In this document: piece after piece, positions 35,045 to 37,320 of the stretch
Layout: the number at the start of each line of letters is the position of its first letter
How positions within the stretch are numbered: the first letter of the stretch is position 1
Assembly (NCBI GenBank): GCA_002705055.1
Contig: PAHY01000056.1
Location: 1 to 37,320 of the forward strand
DNA length: 37,320 nt
Direction of reading: 5' to 3'
DNA from: Planctomycetota bacterium
GTDB lineage: Bacteria > Planctomycetota > UBA1135
Notes under the pieces: model-generated
Seen by the model: the letters and a program-made list of their open reading frames with translations, nothing else
Told to the model about the DNA's origin: nothing
The model's database searches: none
Position numbers and translations under genes: made by a program

Positions 35045-35556
35045 TCTCGTTCTCCGCGCGCGAAGCCGGCGGCCAGCCAGGCGCGCGCCATGCGCCACTC
35101 ACGCTTGACCGTCGAGGCGGAAACCCGCAGATAGGAGGCGACCTCTTCATGGCTCATGCCGCTGAAGTAGCGCATCTTGACGATCTGCGCCTGCCGGGTG
35201 TCGAGCTCGTCGAGCTCTTCCAGCAGCTCGTGCAGCGTGTAGAGATCGAACTCCTGCGTCCGCCCCGGCACGAGGCCCTCATTCAGCGTGACCCGGTGCC
35301 AGCCGCCGCCCCGCTTCTGCGCGGCGCGCTGCCGCGCGTGCTGGACCAGGACCTGATGCATGGCCAGCGAAGCCAGGGCGAAGAAGTGGTTGCGGTCGCG
35401 GATCAGGGTGGGATTGCCGCGGGCCATCTTCTCGAAGACCTCATGCACCAGCGCCGTCGCCTGCAGGGTGTGCCCCGGATTCTGTCCACGCATGCGGTGC
35501 GCCGCCAGCGCACGCAACTCGTCGTAGATTTCCTGCTCGAAAGTCCTGGGGCTCAT
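35041..35556 (-). CDS. ECF sigma factor, Sigma70_ECF/TIGR02999-like
   Basis: 171 residues from ATG 35556, with GGAGG about 10 nt upstream and a TAGAAT promoter-like hexamer further up. Region 2: YDELRALAAHRMRGQNPGHTLQATALVHEVFEKMARG, NHFFALASLAMHQVLVQHARQRAAQKRGG, the signature of the group defined by PF07638/TIGR02999. Region 4: LDTRQAQIVKMRYFSGMSHEEVASYLRVSASTVKREWRMARAWL. In Planctomycetota this type is commonly encoded with Ser/Thr kinases and has no classical anti-sigma. Here the kinase start overlaps its stop, so the kinase is the expected controller, perhaps by phosphorylation. Confidence 0.93.
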   Translation of the reverse strand: MSPRTFEQEIYDELRALAAHRMRGQNPGHTLQATALVHEVFEKMARGNPTLIRDRNHFFALASLAMHQVLVQHARQRAAQKRGGGWHRVTLNEGLVPGRTQEFDLYTLHELLEELDELDTRQAQIVKMRYFSGMSHEEVASYLRVSASTVKREWRMARAWLAAGFARGERD

Positions 35557-35589
35557 GGGGAGGATCCCTCCAACAGAGAGACGACTTCG

Positions 35590-35595
35590 ATTCTA
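35590..35595 (-). promoter_or_regulatory. putative -10 (TAGAAT) of the sigma-kinase operon
   Basis: Minus-strand TAGAAT lies 33 nt before ATG 35556, leaving room for a leader with the GGAGG at about 35562-35568. It is the only first gene on this strand with both a normal leader and a good Shine-Dalgarno sequence. Confidence 0.4.
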
Positions 35596-35637
35596 TTCCA
35601 CCGCCAGCCGTCCGCCTCGCAATCCGAGAATCCGTTC

Positions 35638-35643
35638 TAGGAT
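35638..35643 (+). promoter_or_regulatory. -10-like TAGGAT exactly 6 nt before ATG 35650
   Basis: TAGGAT, 6 nt (GGACGG), ATG, the same hexamer and spacing as at 26429-26441. Confidence 0.5.
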
Positions 35644-35649
35644 GGACGG

Positions 35650-36099
35650 ATGCACCTGCGCACAGCTCTGTTTCCGATCCTCCTCGTGGCCCTGGCTGCG
35701 GCCACGCTGCTGCCCGCCCAGCGCGGGACGCCGAGCTTTTCGAATCAGAATCACGCCAAGCTGATCGTCGCGGTCGACGGTGATCCGGGCGACTGGGCCA
35801 ACTGGGGCTTCCTTTGGGATGCGGGCGAGCGCCGCAACGGCCGCCCCTGACACCCGGCAAGCGGCATCCTCGATCCGCAAGCCTCGCGCAGTCAGCTGGA
35901 AGAGAGCAACAAGCGGATCGTGCTGGGCATCACCGACGAGGCCTGGGACCCGGCCATCGGCCCCACCGAGACCGAGATCCTGCGCGTGATCGGCGACCGC
36001 GGCTGGAGACTGCTGCAGGTCGACGCAGGGGCGCACCACCCGACGCTGCCGAACAAGGTCGAGGTCGATCGGCTGACGACCTACTGGTTCGTGCGCTAG
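35650..36099 (+). pseudogene. small secreted protein (DUF4177-like C-terminus), interrupted by an in-frame TGA
   Basis: From ATG 35650 a signal peptide (LRTALFPILLVALAAATLLPAQ) and the first 66 residues run to TGA 35848-35850. The same frame then continues without a break for 82 more codons to TAG 36097-36099. The downstream part is protein-like (KRIVLGITDEAWDPAIG, TEILRVIGDRGWRLLQVD, TTYWFVR) and its end resembles the short DUF4177 fold, with the GxRGWxLL strand-turn. One substitution, for example TGG to TGA, restores a 149-residue secreted protein. No convincing SECIS hairpin with its conserved loop follows the TGA, so selenocysteine is unlikely. The alternative is that only the 66-residue peptide is made, or that there is a sequencing error. 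Function unknown. Confidence 0.6.
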
Positions 36100-36105
36100 C
36101 CATGC

Positions 36106-36139
36106 AAAAAGCCGCCGTCCCACGCAGGGACGACGGCTT
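36106..36139 (-). terminator. intrinsic terminator of tRNA-Gln
   Basis: On the minus strand a 13-bp stem with one G-T pair (arms 36127-36139 and 36109-36121, 5-nt loop) is followed by a run of five T (36110-36106). It begins 4 nt after the tRNA CCA end. Confidence 0.85.
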
Positions 36140-36143
36140 GACT

Positions 36144-36218
36144 TGGCTACCCGACAGGGACTTGAACCCCGACCGACTGGACCAAAACCAGCTGTGCTAC
36201 CGATTACACCATCGGGTA
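36144..36218 (-). tRNA. tRNA-Gln(TTG), CCA encoded
   Basis: A 75-nt cloverleaf on the minus strand including CCA (36146-36144). Acceptor stem TACCCGA (36218-36212) with TCGGGTA (36154-36148), discriminator G as in tRNA-Gln, D-arm GTG/CAC, anticodon stem GCTGG/CCAGT with loop TTTTGGT giving anticodon TTG, and T-arm CGGGG-TTCAAGT-CCCTG. It reads CAA and CAG. It lies between cinA and the small broken gene, with its own promoter and terminator. Confidence 0.95.
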
Positions 36219-36228
36219 ATGGCCGGAG

Positions 36229-36257
36229 ATTCTAACTCAAGCGCGACGCTCGGGCAA
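36229..36257 (-). promoter_or_regulatory. sigma-70-type promoter of tRNA-Gln
   Basis: On the minus strand, -35 TTGCCC (36257-36252), 17-nt spacer, -10 TAGAAT (36234-36229), then 10 nt to the mature tRNA 5' end. It is the best two-box promoter in the window and overlaps the last codons and stop of cinA. Confidence 0.65.
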
Positions 36258-37320
36258 CTCCGGTAAGTCCAGCAAAGCACGCCGCAGGAGCTCGAGGGCA
36301 TCACGCACGGTGCCCACCTGAATCCCCTGCCGCCCGGCCCGGGTCCACTGCTGACGCAGCACCGCGCGGCTCTCGCCATCCGGCCCGGCGATGCCCAGAT
36401 AGACCATGCCGACCGGCTTCTCGGGGCTGCCGCCCCCCGGCCCGGCGATGCCGGTGATGCCGATGCCCCAGTCGGCCCCGGCCTCGCGGCGCGCCCCTTC
36501 GGCGAGCGCCCGCGCGACCTCGGGCGAGACTGCGCCGTACGCGTTCGGGCCTTCCATCCACGCGGTCGGGACGCCCAGCTCGCGGTGCTTGGCCTCGTTG
36601 GCATAGCACACCCAGCCGTAGCGATAGACGTCGCTGGCCCCAGGCACGCTGGTGATCGCGGCGCCCAGCCCGCCGCCGGTGCAGGACTCGGCGGTGGCAA
36701 CGGTCTGCCCGGTGGCGCGGAGCGCGCGCACGACGACCTCCGCCTGGGTCTCGCGGTCGCGGCCCCAGAGCCACTCACCGAGCTGCGCCTGCAGCTCTTG
36801 GCCCATGTCCGCGAGCACCTGCTCGGCGCTGCGCGGCGGCTCGGGTCGGGCCAGAACCGACAGCGTGACCTGCTTGCCGTGGGCGGTGATCCCCATGCGC
36901 GGATTGCCGCCGGCTTCGAGCAGGTCCCGGATCCGCGCTTCGACGGTCGACTCGGGGATCGAGACGGTGTGGAACAGGCCGTAGGCGAGCTCCTGAGCGC
37001 CGCCGAGGGCCTCTTCGACCTGATCCCGTCCGCCCCCGAACCAGGCGGCCTGGCACTCGACCGGCGGCCCGGGGTGGCAGATGAAACGGGTGCCGCGCGG
37101 CAGTTGCACGGCGAAACCCCAGGCGGTGCCCTTCTCGTTGGCGAGCGCGACCGCGCCCTGCGGCATCCGGCCCTGATCCAGGAAGAAGGAAGGCGGCGCG
37201 GTGTCGTGCTGGCGCTCCCAGATCTGCTGGAGCGGCGCCCGAGCCCCGGGGATCTCCACCAGCAGCGCCGCAGCGCTGGCGTCGCGGGCCGAGCCCTCGG
37301 CGCCCGGGGCCGGCTGCCCC
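36237..37320 (-). CDS. cinA: CinA family protein (nicotinamide-nucleotide amidase), 5' end outside window
   Basis: Open from the window edge to TGA at 36239-36237, 360 codons visible; the GTG at 37259 is internal to the domain, so the true start lies beyond the window. The N-terminal part matches the end of the MoCF-like CinA domain (DQGRMPQGAVALANEKGTAWGFAVQLP, FICHPGPPVECQAAW, where GTAPGF and LPGVPxE are usual). A linker domain follows, then the complete PncC-type amidase: TVATAESCTGGGLGAAITSVPGAS, VCYANEAKHRELGVP, YGAVSPEVARALAEGARREAGADWGIGITGIAGPGGGSPEKPVGMVYLGI. The catalytic serine lies in AESCTGG. Converts nicotinamide mononucleotide to nicotinate mononucleotide in NAD recycling. The LPG-to-HPG and GTAPG-to-GTAWG changes in the first domain suggest its ADP-ribose pyrophosphatase activity may be altered. 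Confidence 0.92.
   Translation of the reverse strand, partial: GQPAPGAEGSARDASAAALLVEIPGARAPLQQIWERQHDTAPPSFFLDQGRMPQGAVALANEKGTAWGFAVQLPRGTRFICHPGPPVECQAAWFGGGRDQVEEALGGAQELAYGLFHTVSIPESTVEARIRDLLEAGGNPRMGITAHGKQVTLSVLARPEPPRSAEQVLADMGQELQAQLGEWLWGRDRETQAEVVVRALRATGQTVATAESCTGGGLGAAITSVPGASDVYRYGWVCYANEAKHRELGVPTAWMEGPNAYGAVSPEVARALAEGARREAGADWGIGITGIAGPGGGSPEKPVGMVYLGIAGPDGESRAVLRQQWTRAGRQGIQVGTVRDALELLRRALLDLPELPERRA

Noticed and set aside
35848..35900. Selenocysteine insertion at the TGA
   Set aside because: Only a weak GCGG/CCGC pairing is seen downstream, without the typical SECIS apical loop, and no selenoprotein family is recognised.
1..37320. CRISPR array, insertion sequence or prophage as a hidden system
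   Set aside because: No regularly spaced direct repeats, transposase, integrase or phage structural genes were found on either strand.

Overview
The window comes from a GC-rich member of the Planctomycetota. The best evidence is three gene pairs of a type that is nearly diagnostic for that phylum and a few neighbours: secreted c-type cytochrome/PSD proteins (DUF1549-DUF1553 or DUF1587-1595-1592-1588-1585) coupled to Tat-type DUF1501 or DUF1552 proteins. Other planctomycete traits are an ECF sigma factor coupled to a membrane Ser/Thr kinase, a secreted peptidase-MA-like protein, and heavy use of GTG and TTG starts. I cannot assign a genus.

Layout: 1-397, C-terminal piece of a lipoate-protein ligase (+). 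602-3810, two secreted peptidase-MA-like proteins (+), the first lacking its metal ligands, closed by a strong hairpin. 3898-7164, a tight thyA-folA-PHP lipoprotein-cutC operon (+). 7177-8367, AI-2E-type transporter (-), divergent from a beta-propeller lipoprotein at 8426-9487 (+). 9544-13925, PSD/DUF1501 pair A (+). 13926-17665, an island of two tandem paralogous secreted proteins of unknown family (-); the second is interrupted by one in-frame TAG, and the island is bracketed by two inverted copies of a large palindromic repeat. 17666-19737, Gfo/Idh oxidoreductase and mutarotase lipoprotein (-). 19775-24120, PSD/DUF1501 pair B (-). 24130-26402, zf-TFIIB/LemA/M48 protease operon (-). 26441-30117, PSD/DUF1552 pair C (+). 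30102-35556, five same-strand genes (-): ECF sigma, kinase with FG-GAP propeller, secreted hypothetical, second sigma, FecR-like protein. 35650-36099, small secreted protein broken by one TGA (+). 36144-36218, tRNA-Gln(TTG) with its own promoter and terminator (-). 36237-37320, cinA (-), running off the window.

Many genes are coupled: six junctions are 4-nt stop/start overlaps. Several genes that begin transcription units have no convincing Shine-Dalgarno sequence; instead a TANNNT -10-like hexamer ends exactly 6 nt before the start codon, which suggests leaderless mRNAs. No CRISPR array, insertion sequence, rRNA gene or prophage was seen. No gene-free stretch exceeds about 210 nt.
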